From UBA11136 sp964482135 (lineage in GTDB: Bacteria; Pseudomonadota; Alphaproteobacteria; UBA11136): DNA of 64,000 nt. This document shows, in pieces, positions 43,782-56,468 of this stretch; position 1 is the first letter of the stretch, and each line of letters starts with the position of its first letter. Where the stretch lies: positions 1-64,000 of the forward strand of contig CAYZWF010000006.1 in assembly GCA_964482135.1 (NCBI GenBank). Direction: 5' to 3'. Position numbers and translations under genes: made by a program. A model generated the notes under the pieces. It was given only the letters and a program-made list of their open reading frames with translations. It searched no databases and was not told the origin of the DNA.

Positions 43782-45359
43782 ATGAGCGACACAAACCCAC
43801 CACGTCCCGTGGTTCTCTGCATCCTTGATGGCTGGGGAGTGCGCGAGGATGCCCAGGACAATGCCGTGGCCCAGGCCAGCACCCCGGTCTGGGACGGTCT
43901 CGTGGCAGGCTGCCCCCATGGTACCCTGGAGGCGTCCGAGGAAAGCGTCGGCCTGCCCCAGGGCCAGTTCGGCAATTCCGAAGTGGGACATATGAATATC
44001 GGCGCCGGACGGGTGCTTTATCAGGATTTGCTGCGTATTGATGCCGCCTGTGAGGACGGTTCCCTGGGCGATATCCCCACGCTTGTGGGTTTCATCCAGA
44101 AACTCAAGGAAAGCGGTGGCGTCTGCCACCTCATGGGCCTGGCATCTCCCGGCGGGGTGCATGCCCACCAGGCCCATATTGTGGCCCTGGCCCGCGCCGT
44201 GACGGAGGCCGGCGTGCCGGTGGCGGTGCATGCCTTTCTCGATGGCCGCGACACGCCGCCGCTCACCGCCAAGGACTATATCTCGAAGCTGATGGCCGAC
44301 ACCAAGGACTGTCCGGGCCTTCGTTTCGGCACCGTGTGCGGGCGCTTTTACGCCATGGACCGCGATAACCGCTGGGATCGCGTGGCGGCGGCCTATGAAG
44401 CCATGGTGGAGGGCAAGGGCAAACGGGTGACGGACGTGATTTCCGCCATCACCGCCAGTTACGGCGTGTCGGTGACCGATGAATTCGTGGTGCCCACGGT
44501 GATCGGGGACTATGACGGCATGAAGGAGGGCGACGGCATCCTGATGGCCAATTACCGCGCCGACCGGGTGCGCGAAATTCTGACGGCGCTGCTCGACCCT
44601 TATTTCGAGAGTTTCGAGAGAGCGCGGATGGCGCGTTTCGCCGCGGCGCTGGGCATGACCGAATATTCTCCGCGCCTCAATAAATATCTCGACGCCATGT
44701 TCTCCACCCCCCATTACGAGAACATCATGGCCTGGGTGGTCTGTTGCGCAGGGCTAAAACAGCTGCGCATCGCCGAGACCGAGAAATACGCCCATGTGAC
44801 TTATTTCTTCAACGTCAGCAACGAACAGCAGTTCGAGGGCGAGGACCGTATCCTGGTGCCGTCACCCCGCGTGCCCACCTATGACGTACAGCCGGAAATG
44901 GCCGCGCCAGAGGTGACGCGGCAGCTGATCGAGGCCATAGAGGGCGGGGAATACGCCTTCATTGTGGTCAATTTCGCCAATCCCGACATGGTTGGCCATA
45001 CCGGCTCCATGTCCGCGGCCATACGGGCGGTGGAAACCATCGATAACTGCCTCGGGCGGCTGGTTTCCGCTCTCGGGAAGGCCGGTGGCGCCATGCTGGT
45101 TACCGCCGATCACGGTAATATCGAACTCATGCGAGACCCGGAAACGGGCCAGCCCCATACGTCCCATACCTGTAATCCGGTGCCCAGCGTTCTGGTGGGC
45201 GCCCCCGATGATGTCACCTCGCTGCGGCATGGCTGTTTGGCCGATATTGCACCCACATTGCTGGCGCTGATGTGGCTGAAACATCCCGAGGAGATGACGG
45301 GTCACTCCCTTCTCGTCACCGCCTCGGAGCGTACCGGGGCCAAGGCGGCCTCGGCCTGA
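43782..45359 (+). CDS. gpmI: 2,3-bisphosphoglycerate-independent phosphoglycerate mutase
   Basis: The 525-residue alkaline-phosphatase-fold glycolytic enzyme needs two Mn2+ ions. It has ILDGWG with metal Asp16, the nucleophile Ser66 in FGNSEVGHMNIGAGR, FLDGRDTPP, NYRADRVREI, RIAETEKYAHVTYFFN and TADHGNIELM with DHG metal ligands. Length and motifs are standard. It starts the gpmI-envC-ctpA run on the plus strand and comes after the second glycan block. Confidence 0.95.
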   Translation: MSDTNPPRPVVLCILDGWGVREDAQDNAVAQASTPVWDGLVAGCPHGTLEASEESVGLPQGQFGNSEVGHMNIGAGRVLYQDLLRIDAACEDGSLGDIPTLVGFIQKLKESGGVCHLMGLASPGGVHAHQAHIVALARAVTEAGVPVAVHAFLDGRDTPPLTAKDYISKLMADTKDCPGLRFGTVCGRFYAMDRDNRWDRVAAAYEAMVEGKGKRVTDVISAITASYGVSVTDEFVVPTVIGDYDGMKEGDGILMANYRADRVREILTALLDPYFESFERARMARFAAALGMTEYSPRLNKYLDAMFSTPHYENIMAWVVCCAGLKQLRIAETEKYAHVTYFFNVSNEQQFEGEDRILVPSPRVPTYDVQPEMAAPEVTRQLIEAIEGGEYAFIVVNFANPDMVGHTGSMSAAIRAVETIDNCLGRLVSALGKAGGAMLVTADHGNIELMRDPETGQPHTSHTCNPVPSVLVGAPDDVTSLRHGCLADIAPTLLALMWLKHPEEMTGHSLLVTASERTGAKAASA

Positions 45360-45372
45360 AGGCGCGGGGGCC

Positions 45373-46686
45373 ATGACAATCGGTAACTTCCGCTGTGGTT
45401 TCCCCCACCGTTATTTGCCCCACCGTTATTTCCTGGGGGGCTCACCTTATGTCTTGTGCGTTTTTTTTGCAGTTGCCGCATTCGCTTCCCCGGTCTCGGC
45501 CGAAGACGGAAAGGCGGCCGCCGACGGGGACAAAGACAGGCTCGAGGCGGTTGAGCGCGCGCTCGACCAGGAACGGGGACAGCAACAGGAACTGGCGAAC
45601 CAAGCGCAGACACTGGCGGGAGAAATTTCGCAAATCAAAAAGGAATTGGTGACGGCCGCCCATGCCGCACAGGAAAGCGAATCCAGCCTGTCCGAGGTGG
45701 AGGATATGCTCGACCAGCTCAATTCCCGTGTCTCGCATATCCGGGGCGAGTTGGTGGGCCGCCGCCGCCAGATGACATCGACCCTTGTGGCGCTGGAGAG
45801 GGTGGCTCTTCGGCCTCCGGAATCGGTGATCTTCCAGCCCGGCACGGCGCCCGACGCCGTACGCAGCGCCCTGTTGCTGCGGGCTGTGGTGCCGCCGCTG
45901 GAAGCGCGCAGCCGCAGCCTGGGAAAGGATCTCTCCACCCTGGCGGGGCTGCGCCGCGAGATCGCCAGCCGCCATGACGAACTGCTTGCCGCCACCCATG
46001 AGTTGGAGGACAACCGTGCCCGTCTCGATGGGCTGTTGCGGCGCAAGTCGCGACTGCACAGCCAGACCAAGCGGGACAGCCACCAAACGGCGGCGCGAAT
46101 GAGAAAACTGGCGGCGGAGGCACGGTCGCTCCGTGATCTGCTGTCGCGGCTGGAAACGGGGAGTCTGCCGGACCGCAACGAAGATGTTCCCGTCAAAGCC
46201 GAAAAGCCGGAACTCACGGAGACAGCGGCCCTCTCCCCGGTGCCGTCCCCGGCGCTGTTGCCATCGGGGGTTCCTTTCAGTAAGGCGCGGGGGAAAATGG
46301 TGTTCCCGGTTCGCGGCCGCCTGGTGACGCAGTATGGTGATTCGGGGGGCGCCACCGGCCTTACCACAAAGGGGGTCACCCTTGCCACGCGGCGCGAGGC
46401 CAGCGTGGTGGCGCCCTATGATGGCGAAGTGGTCTTCGCGGGCCCCTTCCGGGGCTATGGGCAACTCTTGATCATTGCCCATGGCGAAGGCTATCATCTT
46501 CTTTTAGCAGGATTATCCCGGATCGACAGCACCGTTGGACAGACCCTGCTTGCGGGGGAGCCGGTGGGCGTCATGGGGCGTCCGGAGAATGGCGAGCCGA
46601 GCTTGTATATGGAGCTTCGCCGCAAGAGCGAACCCATCAATCCGCTGCCGTGGCTGGCGGCGACTCACGAAAAGGTAAGTGGCTGA
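45373..46686 (+). CDS. Murein hydrolase activator EnvC-like protein with degenerate LytM domain
   Basis: The 437-residue protein has an N-terminal membrane/signal region ending near VSAED (residues 25-45). A long coiled coil covers about 50-260 (LEAVERALDQERGQQQELAN), and the C-terminal LytM/M23-like domain has VVAPYDGEVVFAGPFRGYG and YHLLLAGLSRID. The zinc ligands expected in active M23 enzymes are missing: KGVTLATR stands where HxGID would be and the HxH segment reads MELRRK. It therefore probably activates amidases, as EnvC does, without its own lytic activity. The end overlaps ctpA by one base. Confidence 0.86.
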   Translation: MTIGNFRCGFPHRYLPHRYFLGGSPYVLCVFFAVAAFASPVSAEDGKAAADGDKDRLEAVERALDQERGQQQELANQAQTLAGEISQIKKELVTAAHAAQESESSLSEVEDMLDQLNSRVSHIRGELVGRRRQMTSTLVALERVALRPPESVIFQPGTAPDAVRSALLLRAVVPPLEARSRSLGKDLSTLAGLRREIASRHDELLAATHELEDNRARLDGLLRRKSRLHSQTKRDSHQTAARMRKLAAEARSLRDLLSRLETGSLPDRNEDVPVKAEKPELTETAALSPVPSPALLPSGVPFSKARGKMVFPVRGRLVTQYGDSGGATGLTTKGVTLATRREASVVAPYDGEVVFAGPFRGYGQLLIIAHGEGYHLLLAGLSRIDSTVGQTLLAGEPVGVMGRPENGEPSLYMELRRKSEPINPLPWLAATHEKVSG

Positions 46687-47978
46687 TGCAAAGATTTCGT
46701 TGGGCGGCAGTAATTGGAATACTTCTTGTTTTCTGCCCCGGAGACCTCCCTGCCCAGGAAAATGATTCCGAAACCTATCGTCAACTCAATCTGTTCGGAG
46801 AAGTTTTCGAACGGGTGCGGACGAACTACGTGGAGGAGGTTTCCGACGGCGATCTCGTGGAATCTGCCATCAATGGCATGCTCACCTCGCTTGACCCCCA
46901 TTCAAGCTTTCTCAACGAAAAGAGTTTTCGGGACATGCAGGTGCAGACCAAGGGCGAATTCGGCGGCCTTGGTATCGAAGTCACCATGGATAGCGGCCTG
47001 GTCAAGGTGGTTTCGCCCATTGACGACACACCGGCCTTTCGCGCCGGCATCAAGTCCGGAGACCTGATTTTCCAGCTCGATGGCGAGGCGGTCATGGGGC
47101 TGACCCTGGCCGAAGCCGTGGACCGCATGCGTGGCCGCGTGGGCACCGATATCAGGCTGATGATCCGCCGCGATGGCCAGGAACCCTTTGAAGTGACCAT
47201 CACACGGGCCATTATCCGTATCCAGTCGGTGCGCTCTCATCTTGAACAGGATATCGGCTATGTGCGCATCACCACCTTCAACGAACAGGCCGCCGACGGC
47301 CTGAAGAAAGCCATGAAGGAATTCAAGGCGGAGCTGGGGGACAAGCTCAAGGGTATCGTGCTTGATCTGCGTAATAATCCCGGCGGTCTTCTCGACCAGG
47401 CGGTGGCGATTTCGGATTCCTTCCTGGAGCGCGGCGAGATCGTTTCCACCCGCGGCCGTCACGAGGATGATGATCACCGCTATAACGCGCATCCCGGTGA
47501 CCTCGCCGACGGCCTGCCCATGGTGATTCTCATCAATGGCGGTTCGGCCTCGGCATCGGAAATCGTTGCTGGCGCCCTGCAGGATCACCGCCGCGCGGTT
47601 ATTATGGGCACCCGTTCCTTCGGCAAGGGATCGGTTCAGACCATCATCCCCATGGGCAGTTTGGGGGCTATCCGCTTGACCACGGCGCTCTATTACACGC
47701 CTTCGGGAATTTCCATCCAGGCCAAGGGTATCGAGCCCGGCATTGTGGTGGAACAGGCCCGCCTCGAGGTCATTGACGGCGGTCAACGCCGCCGCGAGGA
47801 AGATCTGCGCGGGGCGCTTGAGAATGGAAACGCAAAGCCCACGGATAGCAAGGTGGAGTCGCCGGCCGATGCCCCTGCGGATGGGGCGGAGGAAACGTCC
47901 TTTGAAGATTATCAATTGGCGCGGGCGCTCGATCTTCTGCACGGCATTGTACTGTATGAAGATCAAGCCGCCAACTGA
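46686..47978 (+). CDS. ctpA: S41-family C-terminal processing peptidase
   Basis: The 430-residue periplasmic protease starts at the ATG at 46686, which overlaps the EnvC stop (TGATG). A signal peptide precedes AQEND. A PDZ domain contains KGEFGGLGIEV and IKSGDLIFQLDG. The catalytic Ser lies in NGGSASASEIVAGALQDHRRA and the Lys in FGKGSVQTI. It probably trims envelope proteins or cell-wall hydrolases. The last 60 residues (DSKVESPADAPADGAEE) are low in complexity. An EnvC-CtpA pair is common and suggests joint regulation of cell separation. Confidence 0.92.
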   Translation: MQRFRWAAVIGILLVFCPGDLPAQENDSETYRQLNLFGEVFERVRTNYVEEVSDGDLVESAINGMLTSLDPHSSFLNEKSFRDMQVQTKGEFGGLGIEVTMDSGLVKVVSPIDDTPAFRAGIKSGDLIFQLDGEAVMGLTLAEAVDRMRGRVGTDIRLMIRRDGQEPFEVTITRAIIRIQSVRSHLEQDIGYVRITTFNEQAADGLKKAMKEFKAELGDKLKGIVLDLRNNPGGLLDQAVAISDSFLERGEIVSTRGRHEDDDHRYNAHPGDLADGLPMVILINGGSASASEIVAGALQDHRRAVIMGTRSFGKGSVQTIIPMGSLGAIRLTTALYYTPSGISIQAKGIEPGIVVEQARLEVIDGGQRRREEDLRGALENGNAKPTDSKVESPADAPADGAEETSFEDYQLARALDLLHGIVLYEDQAAN

Positions 47979-48032
47979 TCCTTTCATCCGCGCGCCACTG
48001 ATCGGGAGTCCGGCGCCGCCGGGGCCGACGGA

Positions 48033-49595
48033 GTGACTGAATCGGACGACGACATAACCGAAGACGAAGACGCCGCGGAAGACGTTCCTGACGACGACTC
48101 TGATAATGACTCCGGTGATGACTCCGGTGATGACTCTGGGGATGACTCTGGGGATTCCGATGAGGCTGCCTCCGACAACATCACCGATGACATCGACTTC
48201 GATGATGTCGACTCCGGGGGTGACGACAGTCCCAGCGAGGAAGACTTAGAAGAAGATTTCGAAGAAGACTCCGATGAAACAGACGAGACCAATCTCGATC
48301 CCTTCGCCGACAAGGAAGATGAGGATCTTTCCTTCCTCATGGATGAGGCGGACGAAGAAGGGTATATTGATCTCAGTGAAGACGAGGAAGAGGAAGACAC
48401 GTCCGGCGGAGGGTTCCGGGTCAGCTTTCTTCTCGTGGCCTATCTTGTGGCGCTGTTGTTCTTCGGCGGGGTTATCGGCTGGCTGCTGATGAGCGGAGAG
48501 GAAGAGGCGAGCACCGCAGAGACCACTACGACGACCTTCACATCATTGCTTCCCCCGGAAATGGAGGAATCTGAGCGCGCCTCGATTTGGGGTGACGATC
48601 CGGCGGGCATGGCCGGGCCGGGAGCAGCCTCCGAAACGGCCATGGTCAACGGCGATGGCATGACAGACGGGGCGGAGGAAGGAATTCAGTCTCCCGCGCG
48701 GCTTCTCCCCCGTGCTTTCCTTGAAAAGGAAATGGCTCAACTCACCCCAAGCCCCGATCCGGAGCTGGTGGAAGAGATGGCGGATGGCCCGCTGCCAAAA
48801 ATTGCCGAAGATGGCCGTATGTCGTTCCGGGTTTATGCCCGGCCTTTCGACCATAACGAGCAGCGTCCGCGCATCGCCGTCATTATCCAGAATATGGGGC
48901 TAAGCCACAACGCGACGGAAACCGCAATTCAACAGCTTCCCGGATCCGTCACCCTGGCTTTCTCGCCTTATGCCGACAATCTTGAGCACTGGACCACCGA
49001 AGCGCGCAAGACCGGCCACGAGATATTGCTGGCTATGCCCATGGAACCGGTGAATTATCCTCTCAACGATCCCGGCCCCTACGCATTGATTACCGGGCTT
49101 TCTCCCGAACAGAACGCAAAGCGCCTGCAATGGCTGATGAGCCGGTTTACCGGCTACGTGGGCGTGACAAACGAAATGGGCTCGCGCTTTATTACCTCCA
49201 ACCAGGATATAAGGCCGGTACTGGAAATCTTTCATAATCGCGGCCTTATGTTCGTGGACAACCGCGTTACCAGCCGCAGCGTCGCCACCCGGGTGGCTCA
49301 GGATGTAGGCCTGCCCTGGGCCGCCGGCGACAGGTCCATCGACCGCAATCCCTCACGCCAGTATATCGACGACAAACTGGCCGAGATCCAACGCATTGCT
49401 CTCGACAAGGGGAGCGCCGTGGCCATGGCCTTGCCCTATCCCGTGACTTTTGAACGTCTTGCCCTATGGCTGCCGAAGCTGGAAGAGGAAGGCTTCGTGG
49501 TGGCCCCGGTTTCGGCGGTGATCCACCAGCAGGAACCCAGGGAAGAAGAAGAGGAAAGCGAAGAAGCAGAGGCAAACGATGAAGGAGAACAGTGA
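48033..49595 (+). CDS. Divergent polysaccharide deacetylase family protein with long acidic N-terminus
   Basis: The 520-residue protein starts at a GTG at 48033. Residues 1-124 are almost all Asp, Glu, Ser and Thr, including five DSGD repeats. A single helix follows (about 129-153, FLLVAYLVALLFFGGVIGWL). The periplasmic part from about residue 265 is the YibQ/DUF610 divergent deacetylase fold: RIAVIIQNMGLSHNATE, MAMPMEP-like LLAMPMEPVNYP and FVDNRVTSR near 410. The acidic part would be cytoplasmic. The end overlaps rppH by 17 bases. The natural substrate is not known. Confidence 0.85.
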   Translation: MTESDDDITEDEDAAEDVPDDDSDNDSGDDSGDDSGDDSGDSDEAASDNITDDIDFDDVDSGGDDSPSEEDLEEDFEEDSDETDETNLDPFADKEDEDLSFLMDEADEEGYIDLSEDEEEEDTSGGGFRVSFLLVAYLVALLFFGGVIGWLLMSGEEEASTAETTTTTFTSLLPPEMEESERASIWGDDPAGMAGPGAASETAMVNGDGMTDGAEEGIQSPARLLPRAFLEKEMAQLTPSPDPELVEEMADGPLPKIAEDGRMSFRVYARPFDHNEQRPRIAVIIQNMGLSHNATETAIQQLPGSVTLAFSPYADNLEHWTTEARKTGHEILLAMPMEPVNYPLNDPGPYALITGLSPEQNAKRLQWLMSRFTGYVGVTNEMGSRFITSNQDIRPVLEIFHNRGLMFVDNRVTSRSVATRVAQDVGLPWAAGDRSIDRNPSRQYIDDKLAEIQRIALDKGSAVAMALPYPVTFERLALWLPKLEEEGFVVAPVSAVIHQQEPREEEEESEEAEANDEGEQ

Positions 49596-50094
49596 AAAGG
49601 GGGACAGCCGGGTGAAGGGGCTTTCCTACCGGGATGGCGCGGGGATCATGCTTTTCAACGGTCTGGGACGTGTCTTCGTGGCGCGCCGCATCGATATGCC
49701 CTCGCAAGCCTGGCAGATGCCGCAGGGGGGAATCGATGCCGGAGAGACTCCGCGCGAAGCCGCCCTGCGCGAACTGGAGGAGGAGATCGGCACCTCCAAG
49801 GCGGAAATCATGGCCGAAAGCCGGGACTGGCTGACCTATGAACTGCCTCATTGGTTGGTGCCAAGGGTGTGGGGCGGGTGCTATCGCGGACAGCGCCAGA
49901 AATGGTTCGCCATGCGCTTCACAGGCGATGACGCCGATATCAACATCGCCACCGAAACCCCGGAATTTCTCGACTGGAAATGGGAGGACATAAACCGCTT
50001 GCCGGAACTCATCGTTCCCTTCAAACGCAAACTTTACCAGGATCTTATCGCCGAATTCGGTCATCTGGTGCGGCCCCCGGGTGATGCCTGCTGA
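49579..50094 (+). CDS. rppH: RNA pyrophosphohydrolase (Nudix)
   Basis: The 171-residue enzyme converts 5'-triphosphate RNA to the monophosphate and starts decay. The Nudix box lies at residues 50-71 with Gly50, Glu56, Arg64, Glu65, Glu68, Glu69 and Gly71 in place. WQMPQGGID and RGQRQKWFAMRF are typical of RppH. The ATG at 49579 overlaps the deacetylase gene. A GTG at 49612 is an alternative start just before KGLSYRDGAG. Its 3' end overlaps the permease gene by 11-14 bases. Confidence 0.93.
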   Translation: MKENSEKGDSRVKGLSYRDGAGIMLFNGLGRVFVARRIDMPSQAWQMPQGGIDAGETPREAALRELEEEIGTSKAEIMAESRDWLTYELPHWLVPRVWGGCYRGQRQKWFAMRFTGDDADINIATETPEFLDWKWEDINRLPELIVPFKRKLYQDLIAEFGHLVRPPGDAC

Positions 50095-51313
50095 CGGCGA
50101 AGCCCGCCTGGAGCGGGTCCTGGGGTTGCCGATGCTGGTTCTCTATGGGCTGGGCACTACCGTCGGCGCCGGCATCTTCGCCCTCGTCGGCAAGGTGGCG
50201 GGACGCGCCGGGCTTTATGCGCCGGTCTCCTTCTTCGCCGCCGCCGTAATCGCCGCCTTTACCGCCCTTTGTCTGGCCGAGCTCTCCGCCCGTTTTCCGA
50301 AAAGCGCGGCAGAGGCTGTCTATGTGCGCGAAGGCTTGCATTCCCATCATCTGGCGCTTGCCGTGGGTCTGCTCGTGGCCGTGGCGGGGATCGTCTCCGC
50401 CGCCGCCATCACCAACGGGGCGGTGGGCTATATCCACCAATTCCTCGACATCTCCGCGCCGCTCCTGATCCTGATGCTGGTGCTGGTCATAGGAGGCCTC
50501 GCCGCCTGGGGCATTGCCGAATCCGTGGGCATCGCTGCTTTCATCACGCTGGTTGAGCTGGGCACGCTGGTGATGGTGGTCTGGGCCGGTAGTGAAGGAC
50601 TCTCCGCCATACCTGAACATATGGGAGACTTCGTTCCGCCCTTTGAGGGCGTCGCCTGGGGCGGGATCATGGCCGGAGCCTTCCTCGCCTTTTACGCTTT
50701 CCTCGGATTCGAGGATATGGTCAAGGTGGCCGAGGAAGTGAAAGACGTCACCCGCACCCTGCCGGCGGCGATCATCCTTACCCTCCTTATCACCACACTG
50801 GTTTATGTGGCCGTGGCCCTAGCCGCGGTTTCAACCCTCGATCCGCAAGAACTCACCGCAAGCGAGGCGCCGCTGGCGCTTATCTTCGAACGGGGTACCG
50901 GCGCTTCGTCGGCGGTCATCAGCTTCATCAGCATCTTCGCCCTTTTGAACGGCGCATTGATCCAGATAATCATGGCCTCGCGGGTTTTCTACGGCCTGGG
51001 GGAACAGGGGATGCTTCCGGGTTTTCTTTCCCGGGTCCATCCCGTGACCCGTACGCCGCTGATTGCCACCGCCCTGGTTACCGGCATTGTGCTGGTGCTG
51101 GCCTTGTGGTTTGGGCTCGAGGCCCTGGCCGAGGCCACCTCGGCGGTTACGCTGGTGATTTTTTCGCTGGTCAATCTGTCTTTGGTCATGGTCAAGAGAC
51201 GCACCCCCGCGCCGCCCGGCATCCGCATTTACCCGCTCTGGGTGCCGGTGGCCGGCTTTGCCTTCAGCGCCGGGTTTCTCTTTATGGAGATGGCTCCCCG
51301 CCTTGGCGGATAA
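50084..51313 (+). CDS. APC-family amino acid permease
   Basis: The 409-residue integral membrane protein has about twelve helices. The signature GLGTTVGAGIFALVGKVAGRAG is in helix 1, and GFEDMVKVAEEVKD with the following stretch is the conserved inner loop. It transports amino acids or amines across the inner membrane by exchange or symport. The start is ATG 50084; a GTG at 50081 is also in frame. It ends 27 bases before the convergent ATP synthase operon. The substrate is unknown. Confidence 0.85.
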   Translation: MPADGEARLERVLGLPMLVLYGLGTTVGAGIFALVGKVAGRAGLYAPVSFFAAAVIAAFTALCLAELSARFPKSAAEAVYVREGLHSHHLALAVGLLVAVAGIVSAAAITNGAVGYIHQFLDISAPLLILMLVLVIGGLAAWGIAESVGIAAFITLVELGTLVMVVWAGSEGLSAIPEHMGDFVPPFEGVAWGGIMAGAFLAFYAFLGFEDMVKVAEEVKDVTRTLPAAIILTLLITTLVYVAVALAAVSTLDPQELTASEAPLALIFERGTGASSAVISFISIFALLNGALIQIIMASRVFYGLGEQGMLPGFLSRVHPVTRTPLIATALVTGIVLVLALWFGLEALAEATSAVTLVIFSLVNLSLVMVKRRTPAPPGIRIYPLWVPVAGFAFSAGFLFMEMAPRLGG

Positions 51314-51340
51314 GAACGCCCACCCTGGCCCCTATGGGTC

Positions 51341-51757
51341 TTAGCGGGCTGCCGCGGCCGCCGCGGCGTCACGCATGGCCTCGGCCACCATCAGGGCATT
51401 CTCCGCGGTCCCGCGGGCGTCATCGCTGGTGCTGGCGTCGATATCGTCACGCAGGTCGTTGATCTGGGAGTCGATTTCCTTGGCGTCCAGCTCGTCCACC
51501 GGCACCGCCTGTTCGGCGAGAACGGTACAGCGTTGCGGGGTCGCCTCGGCGATGCCGCCGCTGACGAAGATGCGCGTCTCCACCTTGCCTTCATTATGGA
51601 CCTCGAGGACGCCGGGACGGACCCCGGAAATCAACAGAGAATGTCCGGGAAGAATGCCGAAATCACCCTCGGCGCCGGGCACAAGCACCATATCCACCTC
51701 GGCGGAGATCAGCAGCTTTTCCGGGGATACCAGCTCGAATGCGACTTTTTCTTCCAT
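51341..51757 (-). CDS. atpC: ATP synthase F1 subunit epsilon
   Basis: The 138-residue epsilon subunit begins with FELVSPEKLLISAEVDMV, and continues with GDFGILPGHSLLISGVRPG. The C-terminal helical part is short and Ala-rich. It links the rotor to the catalytic head and inhibits hydrolysis. It is the last gene of the atpHAGDC operon and follows atpD by 12 bases. Its end is Ala-repeat coding. Confidence 0.93.
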   Translation of the reverse strand: MEEKVAFELVSPEKLLISAEVDMVLVPGAEGDFGILPGHSLLISGVRPGVLEVHNEGKVETRIFVSGGIAEATPQRCTVLAEQAVPVDELDAKEIDSQINDLRDDIDASTSDDARGTAENALMVAEAMRDAAAAAAAR

Positions 51758-51769
51758 CAGGCTAAATCC

Positions 51770-53194
<1,425 letters not shown>

Positions 53195-53238
53195 GATGAA
53201 AGTTCCTCTCTGTGGGGCCTGTTCCGGGCCGGGGGTGG

Positions 53239-54129
53239 TTACAGCGCTTCGGCGCCGGAAATAATTTCAATCAGTTCCTTGGTGATGACGCCCTGACGGG
53301 TGCGGTTATAGAAGATGGTCAGATCGTCGATCATATCGCTGGCATTACGGGTGGCGTTGTCCATGGCCGTCATGCGCGCGCCCTGTTCGCTGGCGGCGTT
53401 TTCAAGAAGGGCGCGGTAAATCTGGACCGAAAGATTACGCGGCAGCAGGTCGGCGAGGATTTCCTCTTCCTCGGGCTCGAATTCATAAATGGCGGGAATG
53501 CCGCCTTCGGTCCCGGCTTCTTCCTCCATCTCGGGGATGGCGAAAGGCACCAGCTGCATGCGCGTGACTTCCTGGGTGATGGCCGATTGGAACTTGGCGT
53601 AAATCAGGGTGCAGACGTCGAACTCGCCTTCGGCGAACATGGTCGAGATACGGTGGCCGATGGTGTCGGCCTGGGTGAATTCCAGCTTCGGCTTGCCCAC
53701 ATCGATAATGGTATCGGTGATATGGCTCCCGTATTCCCGCTTGAGCTGGTCATTGCCCTTGCGGCCCACGCACAGCACCTTCACCTCCTTGCCTTCGGCG
53801 GAAAGCTCGGAGATGAGCTGGCGGGCGCTACGTACGATATTGACGTTGAAGCCGCCGCACAGGCCGCGGTCGGACGATGCCACCACCACCAGATGGGTCT
53901 TGTCGTCGCCGCTGCCCGCAAGTAAGGGCGGTGCGCCGTCACTCTCCTTGAGGCTGGCGGCCAGCGATCCCAACATGCGTTCCATGCGTTCGGCGTAGGG
54001 GCGCGCGGCCTCGGCCTGTTCCTGGGCACGCCGCAGCTTGGCCGCGGCCACCATTTTCATGGCCGAGGTAATCTTGCGCGTCGACTTGACGCTGGTGATG
54101 CGGGTTCTCAGTTCTTTGAGAGTGGACAT
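53239..54129 (-). CDS. atpG: ATP synthase F1 subunit gamma
   Basis: The 296-residue rotor subunit begins MSTLKELRTRITSVKSTRKI and ends with MTAMDNATRNASDMIDDLT and the long C-terminal helix. The central part holds DRGLCGGFN. It rotates inside the alpha/beta ring. Spacing to atpD is 44 bases. Confidence 0.96.
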   Translation of the reverse strand: MSTLKELRTRITSVKSTRKITSAMKMVAAAKLRRAQEQAEAARPYAERMERMLGSLAASLKESDGAPPLLAGSGDDKTHLVVVASSDRGLCGGFNVNIVRSARQLISELSAEGKEVKVLCVGRKGNDQLKREYGSHITDTIIDVGKPKLEFTQADTIGHRISTMFAEGEFDVCTLIYAKFQSAITQEVTRMQLVPFAIPEMEEEAGTEGGIPAIYEFEPEEEEILADLLPRNLSVQIYRALLENAASEQGARMTAMDNATRNASDMIDDLTIFYNRTRQGVITKELIEIISGAEAL

Positions 54130-54177
54130 GCCGTCGCTCTACGCAGTTGTGATTTTCTTAAATCCTGGGGGCCGGGG

Positions 54178-55706
<1,529 letters not shown>

Positions 55707-55707
<1 letters not shown>

Positions 55708-56267
55708 CAACCAATTCCCTTCATGGCGAGCTGTAGGTTTTGCAGTTTGGTGCGCAGTGAGCTGTCGAGCATGCGCGATCCGATACGAACGATCAGGCCG
55801 CCGATAATCGACTCATCCACTGTCTGGTTAACGCTGACGTCCTGTCCCACGCCCTTTTTCAGGGCGCTCTTGAGAGACTTCACCTGAGCCTCGCTCAGGG
55901 CTTTGGCGGAGGTCACCTCGGCGCTCATCTCGCCGCGCTTTTCGGCCAACAGGGCGAAAAAAGCGCCGATGATGGCGGACAGGGAGAAAAGACGGTGATT
56001 GCTGGCGACCACGGCCACGAAACGCTGGGTCAGGTCGCTGATTTTGGCTTTGTGGAGAACCGCCGCCAGCGCTTTTCCCTGGTCCTCGCGCGCGAGAACC
56101 GGGCTGCGCAACAGGCGGGCAAGGTCATCACAGCCGGCGATCATGGCCTCGATACTGCGAAGATCATCCTCCACCGCGTCCAGAACCTTGCCCTCTTCGG
56201 CAAGATCGAACAGGGCGGCGGCGTAACGCAGGGAAATCTGTGATTGACCTGAGGCTCCGGATGACAC
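55707..56267 (-). CDS. atpH: ATP synthase F1 subunit delta
   Basis: The 186-residue stator subunit starts at the GTG at 56267, giving VSSGASGQSQISLRYAAALF. The frame from 56348 adds 27 residues without family match. Conserved pieces are LRYAAALFDLAEE, SPVLAREDQGKAL and a C-terminal VNQTVDESIIGGLIVRIG. It connects F1 to the peripheral stalk. The alphaproteobacterial pattern of F1 genes apart from F0 genes holds here, because no F0 genes are seen. Confidence 0.94.
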
Positions 56268-56468
56268 CTGACGTGGTCCCCTTTTCTCCCCCGACACTTC
56301 CCTCTGATATTCCCAGGGGTGGAGAGCTAACTCATTGAATATAAACAAAAATGCCCCATAGCGGGGGAACCCCTTAGGGCAAAGCCAGCGATACCTAACA
56401 TAGCCTTATTGCCGTTGCAACCGGACTCACGCTCTAAGGCACAGCGACAGTCTTTTTCGAGGCGACGG
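56268..56468. other. Intergenic stretch between priA and atpH
   Basis: About 200 bases, with a candidate terminator for priA and room for the atp promoter. No gene is visible. Confidence 0.4.
56347..56380 (-). terminator. Possible terminator after priA
   Basis: On the minus strand, GCCCTAAGGGG and CCCCC...TGGGGC form an imperfect stem followed by ATTTTT. It is about 90 bases after the priA stop, before the atp operon. The stem has alternative pairings. Confidence 0.45.
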
